DNA of 64,000 nt, from NCBI GenBank assembly GCA_907163375.1, contig CAJQUW010003163.1:62001-126000 (forward strand), in the 5' to 3' direction. The stretch's first letter is position 1; the number at the start of each line of letters is the position of its first letter. Positions 45,670 to 56,014 of the stretch are shown here, in pieces. The DNA comes from Prostheceraeus crozeri. Taxonomy: Eukaryota; Platyhelminthes; Polycladida; Euryleptidae. The translations under genes and the position numbers were made by a program. The notes below the pieces were generated by a model. It was not told the DNA's origin. It was given only the letters and a program-made list of their open reading frames with translations, and ran no database searches.

Positions 45670-45740
45670 AAGCCATTCCAAGCCGTACTGACGAGCCCTT
45701 GTACGGCAAAACGCAGCGTCTACAGCTACCAAGGAATTAT
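45670..45740 (+). ncRNA. Inverted partner hammerhead motif, core altered
   Basis: Plus-strand copy: CUGACGA at 45688-45694, stem II GCC/GGC with loop region cuuguac, then AAAAC where GAAAC is expected, stem III ACG/CGU with triloop CAG, and GUC ending at 45720. Stem I pairs GUA with UAC plus further pairs, including UUCC/GGAA. The change of the invariant G12 to A would be expected to abolish cleavage. Confidence 0.6.
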
Positions 45741-45900
45741 TGTGCATAAATTGTTCAAGTCTGAGGTTCAAGTCTCATATCTTTCTAAAATTCGATGCAT
45801 TTCTGATGTCCAGGCAACTTATTTTCAACAGCTATGTCACATGAGATTTTTCTAAATTATGTTTCTAAAAGTTTCTTCATTTCTATGTTATTTTTTTCAG

Positions 45901-46055
45901 ACGCTGTGATTAGATCCCATGAACGTTTGCCAGCGTATGGGAAGCCGTGGAAAGCTGGAGAATTGTCGGACTCATCCTCTGAAGATTCTTCGGAGGAGTA
46001 TTCAACGATTGACGAAAGCTTGTTACACTTTTATCCCTCTTACGTGCACGAGCGA
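45901..46055 (+). CDS. Gene B, exon 4 (unrecognised, acidic Ser-rich)
   Basis: Acceptor gttatttttttcag and donor CGA/GTAAGT bound 155 nt, entered in phase 1 and left in phase 0. The product includes DAVIRSHERLPAYGKPWKAG, then ELSDSSSEDSSEEYSTIDES and LLHFYPSYVHER. The Ser/Asp/Glu run is a likely casein-kinase-2 phosphorylation stretch and indicates a disordered segment. Strong splice signals and phase closure with the neighbours support it. Confidence 0.7.
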
Positions 46056-46107
46056 GTAAGTCATTCTTTGCAAATGATCATGATTCATGATACTAAACCT
46101 TAGCTTT

Positions 46108-46303
46108 TATAATAATGATATCAGGCACTAAAATATCGATATTTCAGTGATTATTTAGTATTCTCAGCAAATACCTCATATTAGTGTCTAGGTGAGAGCA
46201 ATTTTGGTGTACTATTAAACTTATCTTACTATTTTAAAACTTAAAAGTTTTTCCGTAACATTTGAATTTCCCATCCTCTATTCGCTGTCTATGGTACAAT
46301 GGG
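46108..46303 (+). repeat. About 200-bp direct repeat, copy 1
   Basis: This matches 47016-47212, sharing aatgatatcaggcactaaaa, tatcgatatttcag and gtctatggtacaat. It overlaps the 3' end of the CYICG zinc-ribbon fragment, so it is probably the 3' part of the repeat that carries that frame. Confidence 0.75.
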
Positions 46304-46493
46304 TGGAACAGGAGTATTCAGGAGCCCATACCTTTCCGACGTCTTGTGTTATTTTCAATCCAAAGTATAAATCATGCGCCGTTGCTAAATTATCGTTGAG
46401 GGCAATATAATAACGTCGCGATGTTTTACTCAAATATTGACCACAAATGTAGCAGAACTGGTTCTTATCATGTTTGCAAGAGCGCCCTGACAT
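46278..46493 (-). pseudogene. CYICG zinc-ribbon protein, N-terminal fragment
   Basis: The minus frame reads MSGRSCKHDKNQFCYICGQY and later HDLYFGLKITQDVGKVWAPE. It matches the start of a repetitive protein family common in crustaceans and other arthropods, with the pattern FCYICGxxxxxxxRxxIxxxxxxAYxxYFGxxxxDQDKxWAPH. The expected continuation after WAPE (a second CxxC and a KRKSMPF-like block) is missing. It sits in gene B intron 4 on the opposite strand and looks like a truncated transposon-associated copy. Its function is unknown to me. Confidence 0.55.
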
Positions 46494-47015
46494 GATGCAG
46501 TCAAGTTCTTTTGCAGTAGCTACTCTGCTGTTGTGTTCCGCGCCTAATCCTCAAGTTTTGCATGCACCGATCAAGAGTGCTCCCATGACATCAACTCGTA
46601 GAGCCAAACCGTTCGTTTCCATGTGTCAAAGTTTACTACAAAGTACAGTGAGTGAGATAACTTAGAGATACGAAAAACAGTTTCAAACTTCTACAAAATT
46701 GACGACCTGGAAAGTGGTTCACTATGTTGATATGAATACATATCAACACAATATTAGTAATTCCACTGCATTTTATGAATTTTGTTAACTAAGAGAGCTT
46801 TGTATACACCTTTATTGAATACAGCACGATATGCTGATCGGCCCTAAATTTGCGTGTTTTTATTATTTTCGATATGACAAAACTTCAAAATAAGAATTGA
46901 AGAATCCAAAATAATAAAAAATAAGTATCATTTTCGTAATCTACGACCTCAAATATGGTACTAACAGTTGTTTTTCTTTTGCTAACAGAAAAAAAGTTGA
47001 AAATGCACAAACAGT

Positions 47016-47212
47016 GTAATGATATCAGGCACTAAAATATCGATATTTCAGCGATTATTTAGCATTCTCAGCTAATACCGCATATTAGTGTATTATATTA
47101 GTGTACATCATTTGGTGTACAGTTAAACTTATTTTACTATTTTAAAACTTAAAAGTTTTTCTGCAACATTTGAAATTCCCATCTATTCGATGTCTATGGT
47201 ACAATGAGTGGT
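47016..47212 (+). repeat. About 200-bp direct repeat, copy 2
   Basis: Diverged copy of 46108-46303 with a short local duplication (tattagtgta). It ends just after gtctatggtacaatgagtgg. The adjoining 74-codon frame at 47263-47484 is open but unlike any family I know. Confidence 0.75.
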
Positions 47213-47589
47213 CATGATATGATTAATAGAACCGCACTCATATTGAAAATTGTGGCGGTTCATTGAAGGCTTTCACACAATGTGACAAGATCGGTCGAGC
47301 GGTTAAGCTTCACGAGGCCTACAGCAAAAATGCGGCAGGGAGCGAATCACTGCCCGTATGGATGCGTCACATAGTCATTGCCTGTCAGTGTAAGGAATGG
47401 AAGAAATTTGCTTTGGAGGTGGATGTCGTAGCGCAAGCAATAAAGGTTTTTGCCGCTTCCTTGAAATGCATGAAACCTTCGTGACAATTCGATTTTTCAT
47501 GGACTTGTTTATAATGCAGGTAATTCAAGATAAGGCATGGATAAAGGCATCGTTAATTGACTTGCCCGGGGGAAATTCCTTTTTGTTCC

Positions 47590-48110
47590 TTTTTTTCTTT
47601 TTCGTTTTGTCCCCCGTGGACGTATTTATATCAAACAAATCACAGACAAACTGGCATTGACAAACGATGGTTTAAATATGAAAAATGACTTCTCAACAAT
47701 TCGTGTTTCCTTTTCATGGATGGACAATGGATTCTGATGTAATTTGCTTCAGCCATTCTTGTGTGCATATGGTTGCTGAGGCGATAGATGATATCGACAT
47801 CAAAGTCGTCTATAGAAAAAGGACGATCAGGATGACGTAGGACAATATGATCTGAGATGGCACTCGCACTGTCTAGATTATCAATGCTTCTACGATGCTC
47901 AGCAAAACAGACGCCGAAGGACGTGCTTCAACAACCCTATTCATACTAGGGTGGCTGAAGCGAATTGCATCAGGATCCATCGTCCACCCATGAATAGGAA
48001 ACACGGACTGATCGGAGGTCATTTTTGATATATAAATCATCGCTTGCCAATGCTAGATTGTCCATGAATAAGTCCTCGGCGGACGAAGCGTCGGGTGGTT
48101 TAGACATTGT
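47590..48110. mobile_element. Two PLE 3' ends, head to head
   Basis: 47640-47925 matches the GIY-YIG end at 17880-18160 on the minus strand. From 47926 the same sequence resumes on the plus strand (NNPIHTRVAEANCIRIHRPP, MNRKHGLIGGHF) and runs into a degenerate hammerhead-like segment (gtcctcggcggacgaagcgt) near 48075. Two copies therefore face each other. Inverted terminal arrangements are known in PLEs. Both are broken, with no reverse transcriptase attached. Confidence 0.7.
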
Positions 48111-49143
48111 ATTTTTTTGTCATATAAATCAGAAACATCGCCATTACAAGGGAGAATTTTCAATTTTCGCTTAAAAGGAAAACAACAAAAAAATGAATAA
48201 GGCAGTCTATTTCAAAGAGACGTCATAGATTTCAATGTTAGGTCGCACATGTCCGCGATAATGCATGCAAACTAGTGAATACCAAGTGATAGACCCATCA
48301 GAGAAGATTTTCAAACGCATGACAATGATGAGGATGTGAGTTCAGCAAATGCAGATGTATACGCTCAGCAAAAGTCATACATTATCCATCGTAGAAGTGA
48401 GCGTGTGAGGAGGTGTCTTGCGTGGATGAATGACTACGTGTGTTGACAGCATCTTGTATGTTATTTTAGTTCTTAAGACCTGTGGGGCGTGTAGGTGCTT
48501 TGAGCTTTGCCGCCGTTGTCTCGTTTGTGTGGGTAGGGTTCTCTACATTGTTACTTTACATCAGTCTCCCATGTATGACGTCACCATCAGTCAAAATGTG
48601 ACTTCGAATTGATTCTGAAGAAACTTTTGTGTGTATATAACACAGAGGTGTTAAGCTGTCAATAAAGAGTGAAAAATGACACTAGACGCTGGTCTTCTCA
48701 ATTTCCTATCAGACAAGACCAATCATTCCTCAGTAATTTTGTGATATTGAATATTGAAGCTGTTTGCCTACTCTTGAACATGAATACCTGAACACGAACT
48801 TGTGTGCATTTGCATGAAATATTAGATAGAGCACTGATTTCGAATTCTGTAAGAGGATAAAGCACATCATCTGATTTAAATAATGTTTGCCACTTGAAAG
48901 CAGTTCTACATTTTCTATTGGAAAAACAAGGATCTGTGAGGAAAATAAAGTTCAGTTATCCTAGACATCTCCATAATCTGTCTCAAGTTATCCCAAATAT
49001 TTGATTTACGGCGTCTCAGGCTAGAAATAAATAAAACATTTCTTCGAAAAATAGAGTGCAATAATGGGAATTAAGCATGATTGAAGCTCAGATGATGTAT
49101 GACTGAAATTGGTTCCGACATCCATGATCTTTCAAATTGCATG
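48111..49143. other. No recognisable feature
   Basis: Intron DNA. A small AATAAA at 48660 and a 60-codon frame at 48430-48612 have no supporting context. Confidence 0.4.
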
Positions 49144-49893
49144 ATAGTCCGGGAGCTAGCGTGAAGTTGTGCAGGGAACGAGGTAGTACCTAAAACTTTC
49201 ACATAGCATAGTACACCTCTAACCTACTGCAAAATTTTGCGTCTGCCGGATCAGATCATTTGCTTTTCAGAAATAGAGAGGATAACACAATCCTATGTAT
49301 TTCCAGTGGTAAAATTGTGACATTTAAGGTGTTGACTCCATTTTTTCGAATTTTTGCTCATAAAAGTTACACAAATTGGTATTTTGTTGAACTGGTCATT
49401 ATAGAAATCATCTACAGATCATGATCTTTCAAATGAGTTATCATTCAGTGACAGAGGATGAAGTAAAGTGTACAAACAGACACTTTTCGTTAAAGTATAT
49501 CAACAATTTTCCTGAAATTTCTATGTTAAAATTTGCAGTTACACCAACGAAAAGTGTCTGCTTGCACACTTTACTTCGTCCTCTGTCACTGAATGATAGC
49601 TGATTTGAAAGATCATGATCTGTAGATGATTTCTATAATAACCAATTCAACAAAATACCAATTTGTGTAACTTTTATGAGCAAAAACTCGAAAAAATGGA
49701 GTCAGCACCTTAAATGTCACAATTTTACCACTGGAAATACATAGGATTTTGTTATCGTCTCTATTTCTGAAAAGCAAATGATCTGATCCGGCAGACGCGA
49801 AGTTTTGCAGTAGGTCAGAGGTGTACTATGCTATGTGAAAGTTTTATGTACTACCTTGTTCCCTGCACAACTTCACGCTAGCTCCCGGACTAT
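49144..49893. mobile_element. 750-bp palindromic MITE related to the 76-bp satellite
   Basis: Two arms of about 345 bp, highly similar and inverted, around a spacer near 49492-49545. Outer ends are atagtccgggagctagcgtg and its inverted partner. The first 75 bp match the satellite monomer block by block (gcagggaacgagg, actttcacat, gtacacctc). Each end has only one unit, followed by unique arm sequence (gcaaaatttt, gcgtctgccgga). The arms differ at only a small fraction of positions, so this copy is younger or better corrected than that at 21116. It lies in gene B intron 4. Confidence 0.9.
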
Positions 49894-50007
49894 GAGTTGC
49901 CTTGAACTTAAATACTCAGTAAAAATTATGGAAGAGCAATCCAAATGTAGAATGCTTCAAAAACAGTTATTTAGTCAACTGATCATGACTATTTTCATCC
50001 ATTTCAG

Positions 50008-50442
50008 ATATCGAAGAATCCGAATGAAAGGAAACCAAAACCTGGTCAATTCGTGTCGCGTCAAAATCGTCCTGACAATAATACGGAACGTGAACAGAAC
50101 GCGCATGTGATAGATGAGCGTGGAGATCGGATGTTTGCAATAAGCAGAAGTGTTGCACCTGAAGTACAGTATGGAAGTCAATCTAGCTTGCAGGAAAGAA
50201 GTCATTCTTTATCACTACGCGAACAGAGAACCTCCGAACTGTCCCCACGTGCCTATCAAGATATCCTTTTCAATCCACCAGTTCCCAGACATCCCAGAAA
50301 ATTCAGACCACTGCCCAAGGCCGCTAGAAACAACGAAGCAAAGAATGAGTTTGACGCTCTTGGAAGAATGGTCCAACGTTCACCAGCCAAATACATTCAT
50401 CGCATTGGACAGGAACCGTCAGCTTATTGGTCTCGACGCTGA
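50008..50442 (+). CDS. Gene B, terminal coding exon (unrecognised)
   Basis: The acceptor catccatttcag opens a phase-0 frame of 144 codons to TGA at 50440. The product begins ISKNPNERKPKPGQFVSRQN and ends AKYIHRIGQEPSAYWSRR. It is rich in Arg, Pro, Ser and Gln, with PPVPRHPRKFRPLPKAAR in the middle, and has no membrane span. It is most likely a disordered cytoplasmic or nuclear tail with proline-rich docking motifs. It is the longest frame of the locus and, with the other four exons, gives a 340-residue protein. AATAAA lies at 50965. Confidence 0.7.
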   Translation: MSKNPNERKPKPGQFVSRQNRPDNNTEREQNAHVIDERGDRMFAISRSVAPEVQYGSQSSLQERSHSLSLREQRTSELSPRAYQDILFNPPVPRHPRKFRPLPKAARNNEAKNEFDALGRMVQRSPAKYIHRIGQEPSAYWSRR

Positions 50443-50476
50443 CATTTTTGATGAAGCTGATCAGCAGTAGTTGTCC

Positions 50477-50896
50477 TAAGGCCGCTGTTACACAGGAAAA
50501 GGAGTCTTCCATCTTCCATGTCACTCGCCTATTTGTACATTCTTCATAAGGCGTCTTCCATAAGGCGTGATGAGACGATTTTCATCTGCCATCTTCCACC
50601 TACCGCAGTCACACTAGGGAAATCCATCTCCTATTCAGTCAGCGCTATTTTTTACCATCAACCGTTGCTATGACAACTGTCTAAGCTCTTCTCTTCCTCA
50701 TCCTTGTCCTCGTCCGACATGGTGAACAAAGGCTGTTATCTGATTGCTTCTCTTCGGAAATGACAGCTTCTTATATCTTCCCTCAGACGTCAGATCACGT
50801 TCTTCTAATTTTAGAACAGTCGCGGCTGATGGAAATGAAGTTCATCAGCCGTATAATTTCGTGCCTTATGACTTTTCCTGTGTGACGCCGACCTTA
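50477..50896. mobile_element. MITE with AGGCCG ends in the 3' UTR of gene B
   Basis: Inverted ends taaggccgctgttacacagg and, from the right, taaggtcggcgtcacacagg. The outermost TA may be a TA target duplication. It starts 35 bp after the gene B stop codon and ends about 70 bp before the AATAAA, so it lies in the transcribed 3' UTR if that signal is used. Confidence 0.85.
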
Positions 50897-50964
50897 ATGT
50901 CTATAAATGTAAGAATCTTTTAGACGCTTAGATACATTTATTAGCATACATGGTGTGTGATGTC

Positions 50965-50970
50965 AATAAA
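50965..50970 (+). terminator. Poly(A) signal of gene B
   Basis: AATAAA about 520 bp after the stop codon at 50442, the first canonical hexamer downstream. No second signal was compared. Confidence 0.5.
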
Positions 50971-51291
50971 ATTACTAAAGAACTAGTATGGTGAGATTTT
51001 ATGACAAATCAAAACGGAACACTTATTATGTGAGAGACAGAGAAGACTGTGATAAGTTTTGTAAAAAATGTTTCGTATTTCCAAAGTCATCTAAAAATAT
51101 TAAGTGCCTAATACTCAATACTTCGTCGAAAACAAATTTCTTTAGTGCTAAGTCGCTGGATCACAAGAACTATACCTCTGACTGACAATCATTCCATAAA
51201 ATGTCCAATGGTACTTTTTTCGTAGGAATTGTGGTAGTGTAAGTCAAGAATTATCGGAGTCAAGCATCAGTTTTTGATTAAATATTACACA

Positions 51292-51897
51292 CACAGAATT
51301 AGATTCATCTGCGCGCGCTTTGGTTTCCTAGAAAGGAAGAATTGTATGTAACCTTAATATCGAAATGGCAGATCACAGATTTAGACAACTTGCTCCTTCT
51401 CGAATGGATAATTCGTGTTTCGCTTGCTATTGGAAAAGGCAAACAATAAGCTGTCAGCAGAGGACATCAGAGTCAGTGAGAGATGCGTGCGTGCTGTGAT
51501 ATCACTTCGCACACACCAAAACACACATCGATGCCTGGTTTCGATTCAATGTATGCACTATACAGTGAGCAATGCCGAGGAGAGGATGTGAAAACATCAG
51601 GTGAACTAATTTTCGTACGCCTGCTACTTTTTTTAATAATGATCGGAAGGGCCAACATTATGGAGAAAACTTGTGCGCAATGATCTGAATTCTTCGAATC
51701 TGAAGGAATTGTGGCAATCGAAGCACTTTGCTTGAACTCACATTAATCCGCAAGCGACGCACGACTTTTTTCCTATCTCTGTAAGGTATTAGGAGTTCCT
51801 TTTTGCCCACTTAATAGGTTCCTCGATGTGCCGGCAATTTCGTATTAATCACACTTCTAGCAAACCGAAGCAGATAAACAAAATATTTAATTTTGTG
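51292..51897. mobile_element. CACAGAATTA-family MITE, 606 bp, perfect target duplication
   Basis: Inverted ends cacagaattagattcatctg and, from the right, cacaaaattaaatattttgt are flanked by a perfect 8-bp repeat attacaca (51284-51291 and 51898-51905). It is an inverted, closely similar copy of 57327-57935 along its full length. Confidence 0.9.
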
Positions 51898-51905
51898 ATT
51901 ACACA

Positions 51906-52949
51906 TAACCAGAGAAAATGATGCGCCTTAAAAGTCACATGTTTTATTACACCTTGTCAGCTCTAAGCTTTGATTTCTTTCTAATTACCTTGTTTGGAAT
52001 CATTCATTCATTCCCAAAAATTGAGATCAGAATTTTCCAGATGGGAATATTGGAATGAAATGGGTCAAAAGTATTAGCACTCGTCCTACGTGGGTGTTTT
52101 GACAGACGCGCCCTGCTGGAGGCGTTTCCGAAACTAAAGATCCAAATTCAAAGCAAAATGCACCAAATGAAAGCTCTCGTTATGACGAGTCAGAACATCA
52201 TCATTGTCTTGATATTCAAGGTCATTGTGGAGGTCAAATGTAAGGTCAAAAAGATGATTTTTTGCTATGATTCACAAGTTGATTTCACAATTTTGAATTC
52301 TAAGCGTCGAAGTCGAAATAGAATCTACAAGGAAATTATGAATTTTCTATTCAAATAGACACGAGAACACTTTCTTTTATAAATTCGAATATTTTGATAT
52401 ATTAAAAGGACACCTGAAAGCGAAAATAGTGCAAAATTCGACAAATCTGTCCTACATTCAAATTTTTGAAATCTCATGGTGACTAAAGTATCAGGCCGAT
52501 GTTATCAAAAATTGGTGAAAAGCTTTAAAATACGTAGAAAATAAGTTATCTAAACTTTGGCGTTCATAAATTACTTCGTTCAGGGCCTAGATAAAATCTT
52601 CGGAAGGAGGGGCGAAGGTTTTGTTGGATATTCTTCCTGTCGAACAAATTGCAAAAGCTACTTAATTGCTTTGAATATGTTGATTGATATGTGCAGCGTA
52701 CCGAAGAAATTCTCATGTGTTGAGAGTTCATACGTACAATGGTACTCTTCCTACATTTTACTTTCTTTCACTACCAAAGTATTTTCATTACCGAGGCAAG
52801 TTCACTGACGTCAACGATTGCCAGCGTGGCGTCACTATTCCATGGTAATCGAGGACGAAGTTAAACGCTCGATTCAACGTTCACTCTATTTATCTTCTGC
52901 CCTGCATGCGGTGACTCTCTCACTCTCCTCACGTATTCTGTCTCACAAC
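51906..52949. other. No recognisable feature
   Basis: AT-rich. The frames at 52158-52358 and 52557-52808 have no splice or codon support. Confidence 0.4.
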
Positions 52950-53087
52950 ATGGACACGCCAAGACGGCAACGCCCAGAAGAGCAAGGAAGTCTACGCGAC
53001 CCAGAGAGAGAAGAGTCCTACGCAAATCAAGTGAACAATAACTGTGATAGAATCACGAACTGTCGGTGTGATTCTGGAAGAACCTAA
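52950..53087 (+). CDS. Possible small gene, hypothetical
   Basis: The ATG in acaacATGGAC opens 45 codons (MDTPRRQRPEEQGSLRDPER, then EESYANQVNNNCDRITNCRC). The protein is very hydrophilic. Upstream lies a relatively GC-rich, CG-containing stretch with a CRE-like tgacgtca at 52807. Downstream is AATAAA at 53219. This could be a short gene or a first exon of a longer one. No family recognised. Confidence 0.25.
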   Translation: MDTPRRQRPEEQGSLRDPEREESYANQVNNNCDRITNCRCDSGRT

Positions 53088-53224
53088 AGACTCTGATTCA
53101 CCACGTCATACGTGAACGCTCAAATCGGTCCTCTTAAGGGCTACCTGTCGATAGCCTTTGATTAAGATTATAAAGTTGCAATATTCCTTTTTTTCACTTC
53201 TTGACTTTTTTGTTTGGGAATAAA

Positions 53225-55302
53225 ACTAACTCATAACACTTGGAATATTTTGCTTGGTTTTGATATCGTGGAAAATTTCATAGAAGTATCATCATATTTG
53301 TGGTTCCACCAAAATGGAATGGAAAGGTTATCGATCTTCTTATATATGGCATAGCTACCATGTCAGCATCACTCAACATCATTGAGTGATGTTCTCAACA
53401 TGCCATGAGAGAATCAGATTATCATAGCTTTCACAATATAGAGCATTACAATGTTTGCCAGAAACACATCAAGAAACTGCTCCCGGCTTAGCTTGTAGAA
53501 GCATAAAAACAAAATAGTATTGCTCACTTGCAAGCATGTTGCTTGCCTCGTCAAGTTACGCATAATCTGTAGAATTATTGGAATTTCTTCTATTTTGGGC
53601 TGATGAAAACGTCGCCGACAATTGCATTGCATTTGTGTAGCTTTCTAAAATTTTTCAGACTGATGTCTTTGTTAGAGAGATATAAGCTACTACTACCCTT
53701 ATGAAAATTCCTGATGATTTTTCATGAGATTTTTTTCATATAGGTCTCATGAAATTTCATTCGGATTTGAAACGTTTCCGCATAATATATCTCATCAAAT
53801 TTCATGAGTTTCTCATAAAAATCTCATTGATAAATTAACAGTTGCTCTTTCAAACTACTGAATATATTATTCTGGCATTTATGTATTGAGGCTTTCTTAG
53901 CCCCAGTGCATTCCCACGCCATGTCCTCAATGTATTCGCAATGATGAACCGTTAATGTTATTGGGATAAGATATTGAAATTTGATTGGATATATTTCAAT
54001 TTTCAATATCTTGCATTCAACATCTGGTTGTAAAGTCAAACTACAAATGCATCATTTCGAGAAGGCTGTCGCAGATCGCTATGTTATATTCTACATTGCT
54101 GCTTTTTATCTTCTGTAGACTAAACTTGGAGATTCTTATCGATTGAATAAGCGTTTGTGTGGCTCTTTACTTTCGCGGCTAGCATGCATACCTTACTGCC
54201 TAGTAACTTATTTTCACAAAAACCTCATGAATGCTCATGATTTTCCCATGAGCGCTTCATGAGACAAGACACGAAGATGGTGATGTAGTATTTAGCAAAT
54301 TCTGTTATCTGAGCCTGGGCTACATTGAGAAATATGGCCCATCCTAAGGTTGGGCAAAGACGTGTATTGGGTATACCCAATACAAGTTTTGGGCCAAAGC
54401 TTGAGTCAAAAACCAAAACCCAATGCCAAGTTTCAATAAATGAGTAGTATGGAGTAAAAGAAGTGCATTCCTTGTATTCTGCGCTGACTTAGAGGTTCTG
54501 CTATAGGCCAAAATTCTTGATTTTATATAATTTCATCACATTATTGCTGTATTGCTGTTGAATTAGAGTCGGCAGTTGAAAGAGCACTTTCGAGGCAAAC
54601 CCTTGTCTATATAAATTTGCGTTGAAAGATAATGCAAGACACAACAGATGCTCAACTGTTCATATTAATGAACTTTGACCAAATTACACATGCCGAACCT
54701 CAGAAACGTAAAGCTAATGCTATCACTACTTGAAAGAAGTCAGCAAAATTAATACTTTGATGTTGCAGTTTTCTGAGATCACACAGGATGCTGATTCTGT
54801 TGTAAGAAGTCCTTCCGCACGTGTTTGAGGTGTTGTTTTGTAATTTGTGGGCCCATGAGAAGTGTGGTATTAGTGGGAAGCGATTTTTTATTTCAAAAAC
54901 TGTAATTTACTAGTAGCCTAGGCACTAGCATGTTTTGCGTTATAAAGCTTTCCTTTAGTTCATCTAATAGTGATATGCTGCTATTTTGATTCAATAGTGA
55001 CTGAATTAAACATTGTTCCTAACAAACGAATTGTTTCCATTTTGTAATGGATCGTAATACATAGTATAGCATTGTAGTGAATGCAAGGTATAACTACAGA
55101 ATACAAAATTGGAATGAATTCATTTTCAAATAAATGTCTGTTGTCTCACATATTTTAGGGGTGCGAAGATATGAAATATATACTCATTGACAAAATTTTT
55201 GAAATATTTACTTCTTTAACTTCTTTCTTTTTGACTGGTATATATACATGTATGTATGATACCTCGATAATTTAGTCGCAATCTCCACCAAGTCGCTAGC
55301 AC
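53225..55302. other. No gene seen; catgag-rich inverted motifs
   Basis: 53710-53830 and 54215-54265 are rich in catgag/ctcatg in both orientations and may be remnants of one MITE. A 20-bp perfect palindrome lies at 54364. No exon recognised. Confidence 0.35.
54364..54383. repeat. 20-bp perfect palindrome
   Basis: gtattgggtatacccaatac reads the same on both strands. It lies between gggcaaa and ttgggcc, themselves partly inverted. It may be chance or a small repeat core. Confidence 0.6.
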
Positions 55303-55881
55303 AGAAAAACAACGCATGTAGCAGATTCAACTTTAATAGCGCGTGTGCCCCCCTCTAGCTCCAATACATTCAGTAATCCGAGATGGCATGGATTCACAAA
55401 GTTTCTGAATGAAGGATGTTTCAAGGAGAAGCCACTGCTCTGTCAGTCTTTCAGAGAGAATCTTCAGGGACACTGGTGGAAGTGAATAGCGGTCTCTCAC
55501 TCGCCGCCCAAGCTCGTCCCATACTTGTTCAATGGGTGATAAGTCAGGTGAGCGTGCAGGTCAGTCAAGGGTTTGAATGTTCAATCTCCTAACAGTGGCA
55601 ATGACAGCCGAGGAGCGATGTGGTCTTGCGTTGTCGTTTTGGAAGACGAGATCCTCCACCCTGGCCACTGGGGCAACAACAGGAAGCACAATTTCATTGA
55701 GATACCTCTCTCCAGTCAACGTGCCTTTGATGATGACTGCTGTCGTTCGTCCGCCATGCCAAATGCCACCCCACAGCATAAGACTTCCACCACCATATCT
55801 GTCGTGTTCTTTAATACAGCATGGGGCAAAGTGTTCACCTGGAAGACGATGCACTCTGACACGACCGTCATCGAAATCCAG
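55303..55881 (-). mobile_element. Truncated Tc1-like copy, same family as 11396-12443
   Basis: Nearly identical to 11402-11980 across the 3' flank and C-terminal half of the transposase (GGGSLMLWGGIWHGGRTTA, FQNDNARPH, SPDLSPIEQVW). The copy lacks the N-terminal half and stops sharply at 55881 in front of a T-rich run. A TGG to TGA change interrupts the frame at the WPARSPDL motif. The shared left edge near aaacaacgcatg fixes the end of the family. Confidence 0.9.
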
Positions 55882-56014
55882 ATTTTTTTGTTGTTTTTTC
55901 CATGTTTTTTTTATAATCCAATTGTGATTTTCAACTCAAGAGTAATTTAATTCAAGTAATTTAACAACAATGAAATTAAATATACGGTAGATCAAATTGC
56001 CATGCAAAAGATGT

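Larger units (their letters stand above)
45475..45740. mobile_element. Foldback element with two inverted hammerhead motifs
   Basis: Arms 45475-45580 and 45640-45740 are inverted copies: ccttggcggtcgtagacact against, read inward from the right, ccttggtagctgtagacgct, with gaaatatctagaatggct against its complement further in. Each arm contains a hammerhead-like motif pointing toward the centre from opposite strands. The arms differ by many substitutions, so the duplication is old. No coding capacity. The element lies in gene B intron 3. Confidence 0.75.

Noticed and set aside
46108-47212. Two 200-bp direct repeats 900 bp apart, as paired terminal repeats of one element.
   Set aside because: No matching TG/CA ends, primer-binding site or coding region between. 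The repeat overlaps the 3' end of a zinc-ribbon fragment and looks like a dispersed repeat present twice.
47263-47484. 74-codon frame as an exon.
   Set aside because: No acceptor or donor fits, and it has no similarity I recognise. Left as unassigned.
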